Notes: generated by a model from the sequence alone, not told the origin. A DNA stretch of 64,000 nucleotides from Dryocosmus kuriphilus (GCA_038277395.1 CM076197.1:98239442-98303441); one strand, 5' to 3'; numbered from the stretch's first letter, positions 24,131-36,902 are shown. Made by a program: numbers and translations.

Positions 24131-25197
24131 TTAAATTTTAGACCACGAAGAAGATGTACCAAGAGTTTCTTAACGATTTACTATAAAATTCGGAGAGCCC
24201 ATCAAAATAAACAATTACCAACTTTTTCAGTCAAAAGTGCATCAACAAATTTTAAAAATTCTTTAAAAATTTTCTCTAGGAAAAATTTCTTAATATCAGT
24301 CTTTTCCTCTCTAAATAAATAATTGCCAATTTGATTCAAGACCTTGTGCAACTTGGTGGGCTAAATATATCCAGAAATTATTTTCCCTGGTCTGATTGTG
24401 AGTTCCACCGAAAGTCGTTTAAGTCATGTCAAACTTAAAAGAGGGTTAAGAAAGACTTGCTTTCCTGTTTAGCAGCGGAAAAAACAAATTTATTGCAAAG
24501 GGTGGTTACGTTTCTTTCGATTTCTTTTGTCCATGGGGAGGAGAAGGTGGTTTACTCAGAGAGACGCGATAAGTTGGTACCGCCGACCGTGCTGCGGTGA
24601 TATTATTATTAGTATTATTATTGTTGTGGTTACATCGACCGCGATCACTCAAACTCGTTAAAACTTTCGGCATTACCGACTTCGGTCTGCATTTCACCCT
24701 CCTTCGTGCACTTTGATCCCTTCCTCAATCTCCTTCTGTCCTCTTTTTGTCAGAGTGCACCAAAACATGTTCTAACATGTTTTGCACATCAAGGTTTCGG
24801 TTTTACAGTTCTAAATATGGTGACTTGTGTAGTATATTCAATGAAACTCGTACGTTTTTTTTTAAATAGGACTACTGTGATTCCAATCTGAAATTGTATA
24901 GTTTTAAATTCTTCAAATGGAAAATTGTCAAGTTCGAAGGCACTAAGTTTGAAATGTTCAATTTGAAACATTTCCAAATTCAAGTCAGTAACTATAGCCT
25001 TTTTAAGGCTTGAATTTAATGAACTTGTGTACTTATTTTTATTGCTTGCATTGGAAACCTGGATATTTTATAACATAGAGTTTTTAATATTTTTGTGTAA
25101 TTGTTCAATTTTAGAGGATTCAAATTTGATGTCATTAAATAGTTATTAATTGACACAAAATGTTTAGATTTGTTATCGTATCCTCAATTTAGAATTC
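24131..25197. other. Intergenic DNA with a short GC-richer patch
   Basis: About 24,500-24,760 is richer in GC and contains a small TATTATTATTAG run, but carries no recognisable ORF on either strand. The rest, up to the next retroelement, is AT-rich. Confidence 0.4.
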
Positions 25198-28055
25198 CTT
25201 ATGTAAACCACAAAGGGTAGGTGTGTCAATAAATCTAGTCAATTATATAAAACGTGACGTTTAATTTAATAATGGATAATAATAAGAAGTCGATGCAGAA
25301 TTTAGAAATAGAGGACATGAATATAAACCTAAATTTTCATTTAAACTTGATAGAAAATATAGAGAATAACATTCACAAAACTTTTCCACAACACATTTTT
25401 CTTAAGTTTTTACAAATGAATAATTATAGAATTAATAAATATGAAATAAGTTTGATAAATAAATTCAAAAAGAAGTTTACCAATCTACTCAATAATCAAA
25501 AACAGAATGAAATTAAAATTTTAAAACAAAGAAATGAAAAATGGTTTTTAAGCTTGTCCTCAAAAGTGATACCTGATAATATACAGAAAATGTTAGGTTT
25601 GAGTGGAAAATTTGGAAAACCATTCATTAATAGGAAAAAAATTACAATTTTAGAAATTATCAAAAATTTTGAAAATAAAATGGTCTTATTTAATAATGAT
25701 AATAACATAGAATTTAGAATGGAATTTTTTCACACTATTCAAAAGTTCATGAATTCAAAAGTTAAACATAATATTTGGGAAAAAAATCTAATTAGAGATA
25801 TTGATGAATGCAAACAATTTTTAAAAAGTAATAATGATCAAATTTTAATCACAAGAGCAAATAAGGGTCAAGTCACAGTTGTTATGGATATTTTTGATTA
25901 TAAAAATAAAATAATGGATTTATTAAATGACTCGAGTACTTACACAGTTCTACAAAAAAATCCAATACATAAAATACGTAATGAATTACAAGAAATTTTA
26001 AAAGATTTGAAAAATAAAAATGACATAGATCAGGATGGAGTACTTCCTAGATGTTATGGTTTGCCAAAAATCCACAAAGACAATTTTCCTTTAAGAATCA
26101 TTGTTTCATCATTAGACAGCCCATTGTACAACTTAGCGAACTGGCTCAAATGCACATTGAATAATATCCTGAAATCTACTTCACATGTCAAAGACAGTAA
26201 AGAATTCGTTGATAACATTAAAAATTTAAATGTTCCTCATGATCGAATTTTAATATCGCTAGATGTAAAATCTCTTTTTACGAATATTCCAATTGAACTT
26301 GTCATTAGAGGTATAGAAAATAAATGGACACACATTAAAGACTATTTAAATTCAACAAAGGACAGTTTCGACAAAGTAATTAAATTTGTTTTAAAATCCA
26401 CAAGCTTTTCTTTTGACAATAAATATTATGGACAAAAATTCGGTGCTCCCATGGGGTCACCGTTATCACCGATTATGTCGGACATAGTAATGTTAGATTT
26501 GGAAGAAGAATGTCTAAATAAATTAGAATTTAAACCGATTATATATAAAAGATATGTTAACGACATATATTTACTATCATCCCTTCAGATCAAATTATTA
26601 AAATATTAGAGATTTTTAACAATTATCACAATAGATTAAAATTCACAGCTGAAATTGAAACAGATAACAAAATTAATTTTCTTGATATCACCATTATAAG
26701 AACAGATAATCATTTATTAATTAATTTGTATCATAAACCAAAGTTCTCGGGACGCTATATTAATTATTTTTCAAACCACCCAATAAAATTTAAAATTAGT
26801 ACTATACACAATTTGGTAGACAAAGTTATATTATTATCTGATAAATGTTTTCATAGAGAAAATTTTTAATTCATCATTAATACTCTTAAGCACAACAACT
26901 ATCCTATAAAATTCACACAAAAATATATTAAAAAACGAATTCAATGCATAACTAATAAAAAACATAATAATGACAGTTTAGACAATGAAACAGAAACAAT
27001 AGATAGAAACAGAACAATTAGTTTACCTTTCGTGGATGGTTTGAACGATAAATTGAGTAGAATATTAAAAAAATACAACATTAATTTAGTAGAACAAATT
27101 AATGACACATTAATCAATAACATAAAAACTGGCAAGGACAAGCTGGAAATTCGTAATGAGATAAATGTTGTGTATAAAATAGAATGTTCAAATTGTAATA
27201 GATGCTATATAGGACAGACTAAGAGAAATCTCTCAAAGAGGATCAATGAACATAAAAATAATATAACACAAGACGAATTATCGGTAATTTCAGAACACAG
27301 AATTTTAACTGGACATGATATGGATTGGGACAATGTTAAAATTTTACGCAGAGAAAAGAATTTAAAAAAAAGATTAATGGCAGAAATGATGTTTATAGAA
27401 AAAGAGTTCTCATTAGCTTTAAATAAAATAAAAGAAATAGAAAAACTGGATAACGCTTATAAGAATTTTATAAAATTTATCTGATAAATTCAATATATAA
27501 ACTTAACAATAGTTCAAATGTACACTAAATTAAATTTCACTTTATGTTTCAATACATTGACATTCTCTCCTTCTCTATTACATTCTTTACAAGGATTTAT
27601 CTTAGTCTACATCGATAATAAATATTATGTATTCGATTAGTAGCTAACAGTCGACTACCAACTCTGAACGTGATGAGATATTTCATCTTCCCTCTCAAAT
27701 TTCAGAGTTGGAATACAAACGTTTTTAATTAATAACACTAAGAATAAGGAAATTGTCAAAAGCTAATAAAAAAATTTTAATACAAGAAATTAATATTTAA
27801 TTGTAATAAGTGAAGACAACAGTTGAATTTAATAAGAAATAGGAATTTATACAAAAATTTGTAAGTTGAACATTTTTAAAAAAACTAAATAATAGATACA
27901 CATTAAGCTTTATTTATACATATTTATGTTTTAATTAAAGTGAATATCATTTTAATAAATGTTTGAAAAGAATGACACACATGGTCACCGAAACGTCACG
28001 TTTTATATAATTAACTGGATTTATTGACACACCTACCCTTTGTGGTTTACATAAG
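25198..28055 (+). mobile_element. PLE2, Penelope-like retroelement, nearly complete
   Basis: The outer ends are inverted copies of about 65 bp: CTTATGTAAACCACAAAGGG from 25198 and its mirror ending at 28055, with ACGTGACGTTT or its mirror at the inner edge. No target duplication is obvious outside them. Between them one plus-strand reading frame with few breaks codes for the reverse transcriptase and GIY-YIG endonuclease. The segment before the 3' arm (27,965-28,005, with GACACACATGGTCACCGAAACGTC) looks like a decayed hammerhead. Confidence 0.85.
25272..27484 (+). pseudogene. PLE2 reverse transcriptase / GIY-YIG endonuclease, lightly damaged
   Basis: The ATG at 25272 is the first in frame; the frame is open upstream from a GTG at 25254. 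In order, the ~740-codon protein shows an N-terminal PLE domain, RANKGQVTVVMD, RCYGLPKIHK, SLDVKSLFTNIP (RT motif A), GAPMGSPLSP, and RYVNDIY where RYVDDI is expected, so the first catalytic Asp of the YVDD box is Asn. A 2-bp TA insertion at about 26,567 then shifts the frame, and an in-frame TAA lies near 26,867. The linker and endonuclease (27032-27484) are open: VYKIECSNCNRCYIGQT, INEHKNN, RLMAEM, ending in TGA. Only three lesions are visible, so the copy is young compared with PLE3 and PLE4. It is close to PLE1. Confidence 0.9.
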
Positions 28056-28108
28056 TAATATTATATTCGCACCAGTGATGCAAGGAAGTTTGGAACTGAT
28101 AAATATTA

Positions 28109-29430
28109 AATTTAGAATGTTACAATTTTGAAGAAGTAAATTTAAAAATTTGTCATTTGAATAGCTGGAAGCCTCGAATTTCAAATTGATCAATATTAAA
28201 GGCTGCAAATTTTATATTGTACAAATCTAACCGTTTCCAATTGCAAACTATTTATTCCATTTTGAACGCCTTGATTTGAAAGTAGGTTTTTGACTTATTA
28301 AATTAGTTTATTTTTAGTTTTAAATATTTAGTATTGAAGTTTTTTAATTTTACAAGAATGAATATAAGAAGAGTTTAATTTTTTATAGATTTCTAAGAGA
28401 TTGCTTATTTCAAAGACTTCAAATTTGAATTCCTTTTATTTCGAAGGCTATTAATTTAAGAACTTTTCCTTTTATTGGTATAAAATTTTAAACTTTGGGA
28501 AATTGTTAAATGATTTCAACTGAAAATTCGGCGACTGTAGACATTCAATTTTGAGCATTTGACATTTTAAATCAAGCAGTCTTGTACATTTAAAATTAAA
28601 GCTGTTTGAGTTTGTTCAATTTTGGGCGATCTAAAATTAAGACCAAAAAATTTGGAATGTTTGAATCTTAAATTATTATTAATTTTAAAATCCTTTCAAA
28701 TTCTTTAAGTTTAAATCATTTAAACTATCAAAACTTTCCATATTTAATTTTACAATACTGAAAGATTCAAAATTGAAATTGTCTTACAATTTTTAATATT
28801 TAATTTGGAAATTATTCGATTGGGAACATTTTCAATATAATTTTTTTGTAACTTATAAAGCTTTCCATTTGAAATAAAGTAATTGTGCAATCTGGAAATA
28901 TTCATATATAAAAAATTCAAAATTGTTGAAGTTTCAAGCACTGTTAATTTTATAGTTCCCTAATATATGAAATTTCCGTTTGATATTTTCAAATAAGCAG
29001 ACATGTTTTTCTGAGTTTGGAGTGATGATTTAGAAAATATCAGGGTGATTCTCCACGTAGCGCAAATTTTGATTACATAAATTTTCGAAAAAGTTTTTTC
29101 ACGATATAAGACAAAACGAAATGTGTTCATTATGTTAAAGGTTCAAGAATTCCAAACCAGTAACGGGCCAGAAAAAAAGCAATGATTTTTTCATTTTTTA
29201 AAACAATTTATTTATAGACGCTAAGCGGAATTGTCAGACTTTGAAAACGAGAAATTCGGAAGCATATTTTATAAAAATTTCCTTTGAAAAGTTTTTTAAT
29301 CGTATCCTTAAATTTAGAATGTTTCATTTTTGAAGAAATAAATTTTAAAAATTTTCATTTGAATAGTTGGAAGCCTCGAATTTCAAATTGATCAATATTA
29401 AAGGTTGCAAATTTTATATTGTACTCAGTT
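28109..29430. repeat. Direct repeat of ~100 bp, 1.2 kb apart
   Basis: About 28,115-28,225 and 29,311-29,428 share AGCCTCGAATTTCAAATTGA, TCAATATTAAAGG and TGCAAATTTTATATTGTAC. The DNA between is AT-rich with no supported gene, and its ORFs (28750-28941, 29501-29731 minus) have no domain. Confidence 0.7.
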
Positions 29431-29759
29431 ATATTGTATTCAAATTTGAAGTCTTTGAAATTAGGCAATCTCTAAATGAGAAACGTTAACCCTAAAAAAT
29501 CTATAAGAATTGAACTCTTCTATTTAAAATGGCGGACAAAAATCGAACGGTGATATTTCCAAAATTAAATACAGTGTACGGAAGTTTTCTGAAATTTATG
29601 TAAATTGTCGAAAAATCCATTTGGAAATTTATACAACTTATCCAAAAATTCCCTCGGAAGTTTGTGGAAATTTTAGGGAAAATAAGCAAAGATTTAAGAA
29701 AATTTACAGGAAATTTTCGAGTATTTTTCATATCATAATATTATAAAAAATATTAGATA

Positions 29760-30582
29760 ATACATTTCATTTCATTTTTGTCAATTGAAATTAAAACATT
29801 GACAATCAGTCGCGAATGTTACGAAGTGAACGACAATTTATACTCTAAGTTGTTCAAATAAATGCTTTAATTTACACATAAATAGTCATCCAAACTTTAG
29901 TATTTATAAACAGTAGTACGTAATAGGTTAATAAGCCCTAAATGTGACAAAAATGAAGAAAAACAAAAAGGGAAGAAAAGGGGCCGACCAATGACGCAGA
30001 AATAATATCAATTTCATGAAAAAAAATAAAACATAATTATTTACACTGCTGATATTTTCTAAGCTGGTATCCGCTAGATAAATAGAATCAAACATTATTT
30101 AATATTCTGCATAAATAATTAACGAATTTATTGTAAATATTACCAAGCCGACCTATGACGCATTTGATGCCCTGCGGAATTTCACTGACACAAATCTGTT
30201 AATAAACTGAAATTGCAGTATTAGATATGATTATTTGCAGGGTCAACAACTTTTAAAACACGATTTACAGATTCTAATGACCAGTGCTTAAACGTACATT
30301 TTTCAAAAATAACTGCTTTTTCTAGATAAGCCGACAAATGACGTACAAATCTGGGGACAAAACTCGACCACGATAAAAAAAGGAATAAATTATTTTTTAG
30401 GGATTAAAAATTTCATTTTTTTTAAATATTAAGTTAAAAACAATTATATTATGTAGATGGTTTTAGCAAAAAACAGTTTCATTTCGAAAATCGCACGAGG
30501 GACAGGACCTTCTATGACCTTTTGAACTAATTATAAAGTAGAACTATAAATTAGGAATAAACAGTGATTAGTGATGTTCAAA
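29760..30582. repeat. AT-rich region with a thrice-repeated GCCGACCAATGACGCA motif
   Basis: The motif occurs at 29983-29998, 30147-30162 (CTATGACGCA) and 30329-30344 (AAATGACGTA), 164 and 182 bp apart. The intervening DNA is too diverged to call a tandem repeat with certainty. No gene. Confidence 0.45.
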
Positions 30583-30752
30583 GATGTTGCGATGTTGCAA
30601 TGTTATACGTCAGAATAAAATATATAAATGAATTAGGATAATCGATGAAGACCAACTACTTCTGACAAAGTGATTTATTTAAAAATCGTTCAACGTTTCG
30701 AGACCTGTATATATAGTCTCCTCATCGGGAACACAATTGTTCAAATATCCTC
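30583..30752 (-). repeat. Inverted arm of the PLE3 5' terminal repeat
   Basis: This is a mirror image of 30985-31153 with about 230 bp between. On the minus strand at 30691-30728 it holds a hammerhead-like core with one change (CCGATGAG for CUGAUGAG), stem II GGAGAC/GTCTC, and intact CGAAAC. Confidence 0.85.
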
Positions 30753-31010
30753 TTTATTTTACGGTTCTTCTCAAAAATAGAGCGGAATGAAGTCTTCCGA
30801 TCCAGATTTATGTTTTTCACTTCGTTTATAATAAAATAAAAAAATGGTTTTGGCAATTTACAGTGAAAAAAATGCCTATCATCGCAATCATTTAATGAAT
30901 TTAAAGAATTTTAAATTTCTTATGGAAAGAACTTTTTAAGAATGTTTTTAAGAATGATTTAATTCAATTTTGAACTACTAACATGAGGATATTTAAACAA
31001 TAATTGTGTT

Positions 31011-31048
31011 CCTGGTGAGGAGACTATACAGGTCTCGAAACGTTGAAA
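31011..31048 (+). ncRNA. Decayed hammerhead in the PLE3 5' repeat
   Basis: This is the direct-repeat counterpart of 37303-37340. CUGGUGAG replaces CUGAUGAG; stem II and CGAAAC are conserved. Confidence 0.6.
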
Positions 31049-31427
31049 GATTTTTAAATAAATCACTTTGTCAGAAGTAGTTGGTCTTCATCGATTATCC
31101 TAATTCATTTTTATATTTTATTCTGACGTATAACATTGCAACATCGCAACATCTTCGAAATCATTAAATACATTACAGGTTTGACGTAAATTTTATTTGT
31201 CAATTGGAATTGTTAAATTGCATCCAATCATGTTTCTCCAAAGTATCAAGACTCATTCATTATCCCAACAGTTTCCCCAACAAGTTTATGCTAACAAATA
31301 AAAAGATTTGCAAATTTAAATAGAATTATTATGTTTTTTGGTAAACTGTCGCCGAAATTATATAGTTCTAAAGAATTTCAGTAATTCTACGGCTAATCTT
31401 AAAAACACTGTCTTTTTTAGTCATAAT

Positions 31428-33486
31428 ATGAAACAAAAAATGTCATCGCAGATTAAAAATTTTGAAAGACGATTACTGAATCATGAAATTAAAGACATTA
31501 ATATCCATTTGGAATTTTTAAAAAATCAGTCTAATAATATTTTAATTTTGAGGAATAAATTACCTTCTGATGTTTATAAAGATATTGCAAAGTATCACTT
31601 GAATTTCAGTACTAGTTCTAATAAAGAAACTAACGTTTTTTCAAGAAAACTTAATAACCTTATTAATAACAAGAATCAGTTGATAGATTTAAATTTAAAT
31701 AAACACAAGCTAGATAAAGAAGAATTTAAAAATAATCCTTGGATTTCAAATTTTAGCGACACAGAAATTCCAGAGGATATTAATGATATTTTGAGGTTAG
31801 GTAGTAACTTTAGCACACATCATATTGATAATAAACGAAATTTAGTCTTTGTAATCATTAAAGATGTAGAATCAAATATGGGTTTAATTGAGAAAAGAGA
31901 AGACAGAGATTTATTGAGACATAGAATTATTAATTCTTCAGAAAATTTTATTAAAAACAAGACAGTACCAGAAGTTGAACGAAAATTAGCAAAATCGATC
32001 AGTAAAACTAAAATGTTCATGAAAGATAACAAACACTTATTTGTAACGAGAGCTGATGAAGGAAACATAACTGTTATTTTAAATAAAAACTCTTATAAAG
32101 AAAAAATGTTAAACAAGCTACAAGATAATCAAACTTATAAAAAATTAAATTTTATTCCGATTAATGAATTAAAAAATGGTACTTTTAAATTGTGGGATTC
32201 TTGGAGATCTAAAAATCTTTTGGAAAAAAATTTAAAACCTAAAGACATTTCTGTTAAATCCACTAATCTTGCAATTGCAAGAATTTATGGTCTACCAAAA
32301 GTATATAAAGTTGATGTTCCATTAAGACCTGTTGTCTTTCTTATTCATTTTCCAACTTATCAAATGGCAAAGATGTTTTGCGAGATCTTTAAGGATTCTC
32401 TTCCAACTCGAAAAACTCAAGTAAAAAATTCTATTAGTTTCAAAGAAATTACCACTGAAAAATTAATTCCTCTAGAACATATTATGATTTTGATAAAGAA
32501 ATTTATAAACAAATTCACGGAACACCTATGGGCTCGCCAGTATCACCAATATTAGCAGCTATAGTAATGCAAGAGTTGGAGGATAGTATTTTTAAAAATC
32601 TGCACTTTACAATTCACACTTATTTTCGTTACGTAGATGACACATTTTTAGTCATTCCAAAAACAAAGTTAAATTATGTTTCAGAAATGTTCAACTCATA
32701 CCATCAGAGAATAAAGTTTACTCATGAAGTTGAGCAAAACAATCCGATTGTCTTTTTAAATGTCACAAACATTAAAAATTCGGATAATAATATTATTACG
32801 AATTGGTTTAAAAAGGAAACTTCTTCAGGTAGATATTTGAATCTTTTTCAATCACCCTATTCAACAAAAAAGAGCGATAATTCTAAATCTTGTAAACATA
32901 GCTTTATCAGTTTCACATTTTTCATTTTACAGTGATAATCTTAAAATTGAAGAGACTTTATTACTTAATAGCTATCCTAAACACTTTATTACTGCTAACA
33001 TTGTAAAAGGCTTAAATACATTTTTTAAGGCTAATTTTATTTTTAACAACAAAACAGCAATAAAAAATCAAGAATTTAAGAATGTTATGTCCATTACACT
33101 TTTTGACCATTGGTCTTTATCCATTAAAAGAATCCTAACTGATTTCAACATCACGACTTTATTTAGAAGTGGGCCTAAACTTAACACCTTTATGAAATTA
33201 GGTAAAAACTCGTTCTGTAAATTACAATTTTCGAATGTTGTTTACAAAATTTCTTGCAAAGACTGTAGTAAATGTTATATTGGTCAAACAGGTAGATTAT
33301 TAAAGATTAGAAAAACAGAACATTTTAGAAACGTAAACCTACAACTGAAATATCACAATGAAATTACTAAACATAGACTGGAACTGAATCATGAATTTAA
33401 CTGGGATAATATTGAAATTTTACATAAAGAAGAAAATAAATTCAATAGATTAGTTGCAGAAATGTTTCTTATCAGAAAAGAAAATA
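31428..33486 (+). pseudogene. PLE3 reverse transcriptase / GIY-YIG endonuclease, broken
   Basis: The first ATG in frame is at 31428. The N-terminal PLE domain is followed by RADEGNITVILN (about 32,050) and ARIYGLPKVYKVDVPLRPVV. Just after IPLEHIM the sequence jumps to the region of HGTPMGSPVSP (32,518 onward). Some 50-60 codons are deleted, including RT motif A (SLDVxSLFTN in PLE4), so the polymerase lacks a catalytic Asp. RYVDDTF is intact at about 32,630. A frameshift follows at about 32,870. The endonuclease domain is open from 33087 and has VYKISCKDCSKCYIGQT and VAEMFLIRKEN. The frame then runs into PLE4. The protein's end, DLIDYSSIYNVFLNSF, is found 3.4 kb downstream at 36903. Confidence 0.88.
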
Positions 33487-33652
33487 ATAATTTTTTTTGG
33501 AAACAATTTTACAACTGTTATTTCAATTTATTTCTTTATCAATTGGTAAGTTATTACATTTCGATTAAATTTAAAACATGGTTCCTAAAAGAACTTTATT
33601 CCTTCGTGTAATTTCCTATGTAATTCTCCTGGTAGGCATAAAACTTGGAATT

Positions 33653-33684
33653 CTGATGAGGTTACTAAAACCAGTGACGAAACT
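33653..33684 (+). ncRNA. Hammerhead ribozyme core in the PLE4 5' repeat
   Basis: CTGATGAG, stem II GTTAC/GTGAC with loop TAAAACCA, then GAAAC. The CUGAUGA and GAAA conserved boxes are intact. Hammerheads in the terminal repeats of Penelope-like elements are established. Stem III is short or absent, so activity may need dimers; not tested here. Confidence 0.7.
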
Positions 33685-33837
33685 TTAATACTATTAAAAT
33701 GATGTTAATCTGGAAGAGTTGTTAATTTATTTCCATACATATCATCCCAGACGTTAAAACATTACTGAGGATATAAAATCATTCCTCTATCAATCTACGA
33801 TATTGTATTAACTAGGGTCGCAATTTCGACTTAAAAC

Positions 33838-36155
33838 ATGATCGATCTACGGGAATTACATCGGAGATTCGAACCTGCTGTCTCTTCTGAAATTAAAGGT
33901 CTGTTAAAGATGTCTAATGAAATTAAGACAGCTGAATGTAGAAAAAATTTCCTTCTAAATTGTCGTCGTTCCGAATTATTTCCGAAAAACATAGGAGATA
34001 TTCATAATCACATTAAATTTCTACAAAAGAATTTTGAAGCTTCGAAAAATAAAATTAAAAGCCTTATGCCGAATGCTGAATTTGCTATTTTCATTTACGA
34101 ATTTGAAAAACCAAATGAATTTTATATATGTGAAAAGGAAATAACTCTTAATAAAAAATTTCATAATTTACTACAAAAGAATTCGCAAAAAAAATTTTGT
34201 ATTAACAAACATAAATTAGAATCTAATATACTCAGACTTGGTGAAAAATTTAGTTCATGTTATGTTACAAAGAAAGAAAACCAAGTTTTAGAAACTATAA
34301 AAGATTTAGAAATTAATATTGATAAGATACCATTAGAATCAAGAGAGGAACTAAGACACAACACATTAACTTTAACTTCAAATTTTCTAAAAAAAACGAG
34401 AAAGATTTCTCCTATGGATCGAGAAATAGCTAAAAATATAAAAATAACAAAAAATTTTATTAAAAATAATAAGAACATTTTAGTTACTCGCGCTGATAAA
34501 GGCAACACTACGTTCATTCTCAATAGAGCTTCTTATTATTCAAAAATGAATACAATGCTCAGTGACACTAATGCATATGAAAAAATTTCTGTTAATCCTC
34601 TCAAAAAACTTCAAATTCCTACATTTAGTTTATTAAATGATTGGAATTCAAAAGGATATTTTGGCAACAATTTAAAAACAACTTCGATTTCAACATCTAA
34701 CACGAACATAGGAAGGATGTATGGTTGTCCTAAGATTCATAAAATTGATTATCCACTAAGACCTGTCGTATCATATAAGAATACTCCAACTTACTTTTTA
34801 GCAAAAACAATGAATAAAATTTTATCAGATTCTATTCCTAAATTAAATTCGTTTGCTAAAAATTCCATTACATTTCGGGAAAATATTATCAAAACAAAAA
34901 TTCCAGGTAATTAAATTTTCATGTCTTTAGACGTAGTATCTCTTTTTACAAATATACGTGCAGATTTGGTCTTTCTTGGTATTGATAAGAGATGGTGTTA
35001 TATCAAAAATCATACTAACCTTTCTCAAAATGATTTTAAATCTGGTATTTCTTTTCTTGTGAATTCTACTACTTTTCAATTCGATAATAACTTCTATAAT
35101 CAAAAATTTGGGACTCCAGTGGGATCTCCGATTTCAGGCATTCTAACTGAAATTGTTTTACAAGATCTCGAAATTGAAATCTTTAAAAATTCAAAATGTC
35201 AAATCCATTCATTTTATAGGTATGTCGATGACACCTTTCTTATTGTTTCAAAGGACTTAGTCGAAAATACTGTTTCTTTGCTTTAATAATTATCATGAAA
35301 GTCTAAAATTCACATTTGAAATTGAATCTGAAAACTTTATTAGTTCTTTAAATTTAAAAATTATTAGAAAAAAACAACTCCAATGACATTATAACAAGTT
35401 GGTTTAGGAAAAACACGTATTCAGGTAGAGTTTTAAATTTTTTTTCAAATAATCCCATAGACCAAAAGATTGGTATTATTAAGAACCTAGTCGATTCTGC
35501 CGTTCTTTTATCTGATGATGAATGAACATTTACTTTAGTTAAAAAATTTTTAAATCACAACAGTTATCCGGAACAACTTATTGAAAAACACATTAGAACA
35601 AGACTTTTTTAAATTGACAATAAACCTTCTCTTGCACTTAATTTAACAAAAAATCATTTTTTTAAATTTGTCTCTTTCAATTTCTATCCAGACTTATCTT
35701 ATTCTACTCGTAGAAATTTTTCTAACTTTAATATTAATACCATCTTTAAAATTGATTCTAAATTTGACTGCTTTATAAAATTAGGAAAGGATCCATTAGA
35801 TAAATTAGAACAATGTAACGTAGTTTACAAATTAAATTGCTCTTGTGGAAAATCATACATTGAACAAACTAAAAGATCATTAGAGATCAGAAAAAATGAG
35901 CATTGTAAAAATATTAATCATTTCACAAAAGAACATAAAGAAATTGCTAAACGTATTCACTCACTTCATAACGGAAACTCAAACTACATAAAATAGAATG
36001 AAATAAAGATTTTACATGAAGAGTCTAATTACTTTAAAAGAACTTTTATTGAGATGATGTATATCAAAAAAGAAAATAGTAATGCTTTGAACAGTATCAC
36101 TGATTTAAAATTTTACAATCCTGCATACAATATGATCTTAGATAAAATTTATTAA
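33838..36155 (+). pseudogene. PLE4 reverse transcriptase / GIY-YIG endonuclease, broken
   Basis: ATG at 33838 opens 358 codons: the PLE N-terminal domain, RADKGNTTFILN, GRMYGCPKIHKIDYPLRPVV. An in-frame TAA at 34912-34914 stands just before motif A, and the same frame continues with MSLDVVSLFTNI, GTPVGSPISGI and RYVDDTFLIV, up to 35286. A frameshift at about 35,283 and several stops then break the linker (for example TGA at about 35,522). The endonuclease region (about 35,810-36,155) reads VVYKLNCSCGKSYIEQT: the Gly of the YIG motif is Glu, and a TAG follows NYIK. It ends in DKIY and TAA at 36153-36155. RT catalytic motifs survive, the endonuclease core does not. It is closer to PLE3 (SLDVVSLFTN type) than to PLE1/PLE2 (SLDVKSLFTN type). 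Confidence 0.88.
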
Positions 36156-36813
36156 TTGAATGTAATTTATATTCCTTCATAATCAAAAAATTTAAAATCT
36201 TGGCGCCTAAAATAAATTTCATTTCGATTTAAAATGCATCATCCTTTAGTACTCGTTCAATATAGGGTTACCACGGTACATTGTACCTTACTCCCCAAAA
36301 AAAGTCAAAAAATCATGACTTTCAATCAAGTTTCTTAAAAAGTTTAATATACGAAATGATCACATTTTAACAAATTTTACTCTATTATTTGAATTTTCTC
36401 GACTGTAAATTTCTAACCTCATTTCTGTCATCATTCTTAAATTTCAAAAAAATCTTTTCTAACCTATCATTAATTTGGCCATCCGATTCTATTATATCAA
36501 TTTTTTAGATCGAGTACCAAAATGAAATTTTTAGATGAAACAATTTACAAATATTTTATGTAACCAACAAATCTAACCTTAAAATGTTTCACATTCTCAA
36601 ATTCACCACGATGCCGTTCATATCATTATCTCATTGGTTGAGTCTTTCTCGGATTTCTTGGAACCAATTTTACAACTTTTATTTCAATTCATTTCTTTAT
36701 CAATTGGTAAGTTATTACATTTCGATTAAATTTAAAAAATGGTTCCTAAAATAACTTTATTCCTTCATGTAATTACCTATGTAATTCTCCTAGTAGGCAC
36801 AAAACCTAGAATT

Positions 36814-36845
36814 CTGATGAGGTTACTAAAACTAGTGACAAAACG
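36814..36845 (+). ncRNA. Decayed hammerhead in the PLE4 3' repeat
   Basis: This is the partner of the motif at 33653 in the other terminal repeat. CUGAUGA is intact, but GACGAAAC has become GACAAAAC, which removes the essential G of GAAA. Confidence 0.6.
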
Positions 36846-36902
36846 TTAATACTATTAAAATAGTGCTGGTCTGGAAGAGTTGTTAATTTATTTCCATATA
36901 CA

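Larger units (their letters stand above)
33487..36902 (+). mobile_element. PLE4, Penelope-like element nested in PLE3
   Basis: Direct repeats of ~250 bp bound it: about 33,490-33,739 and 36,656-36,901. They share TTTATCAATTGGTAAGTTAT, TTCTGATGAGGTTACTAAAA and GGAAGAGTTGTTAATTTATT. The 3' copy ends exactly where the PLE3 reading frame resumes. The coding body is at 33838-36155. No clear target duplication could be delimited because the junction is T-rich. Confidence 0.85.
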
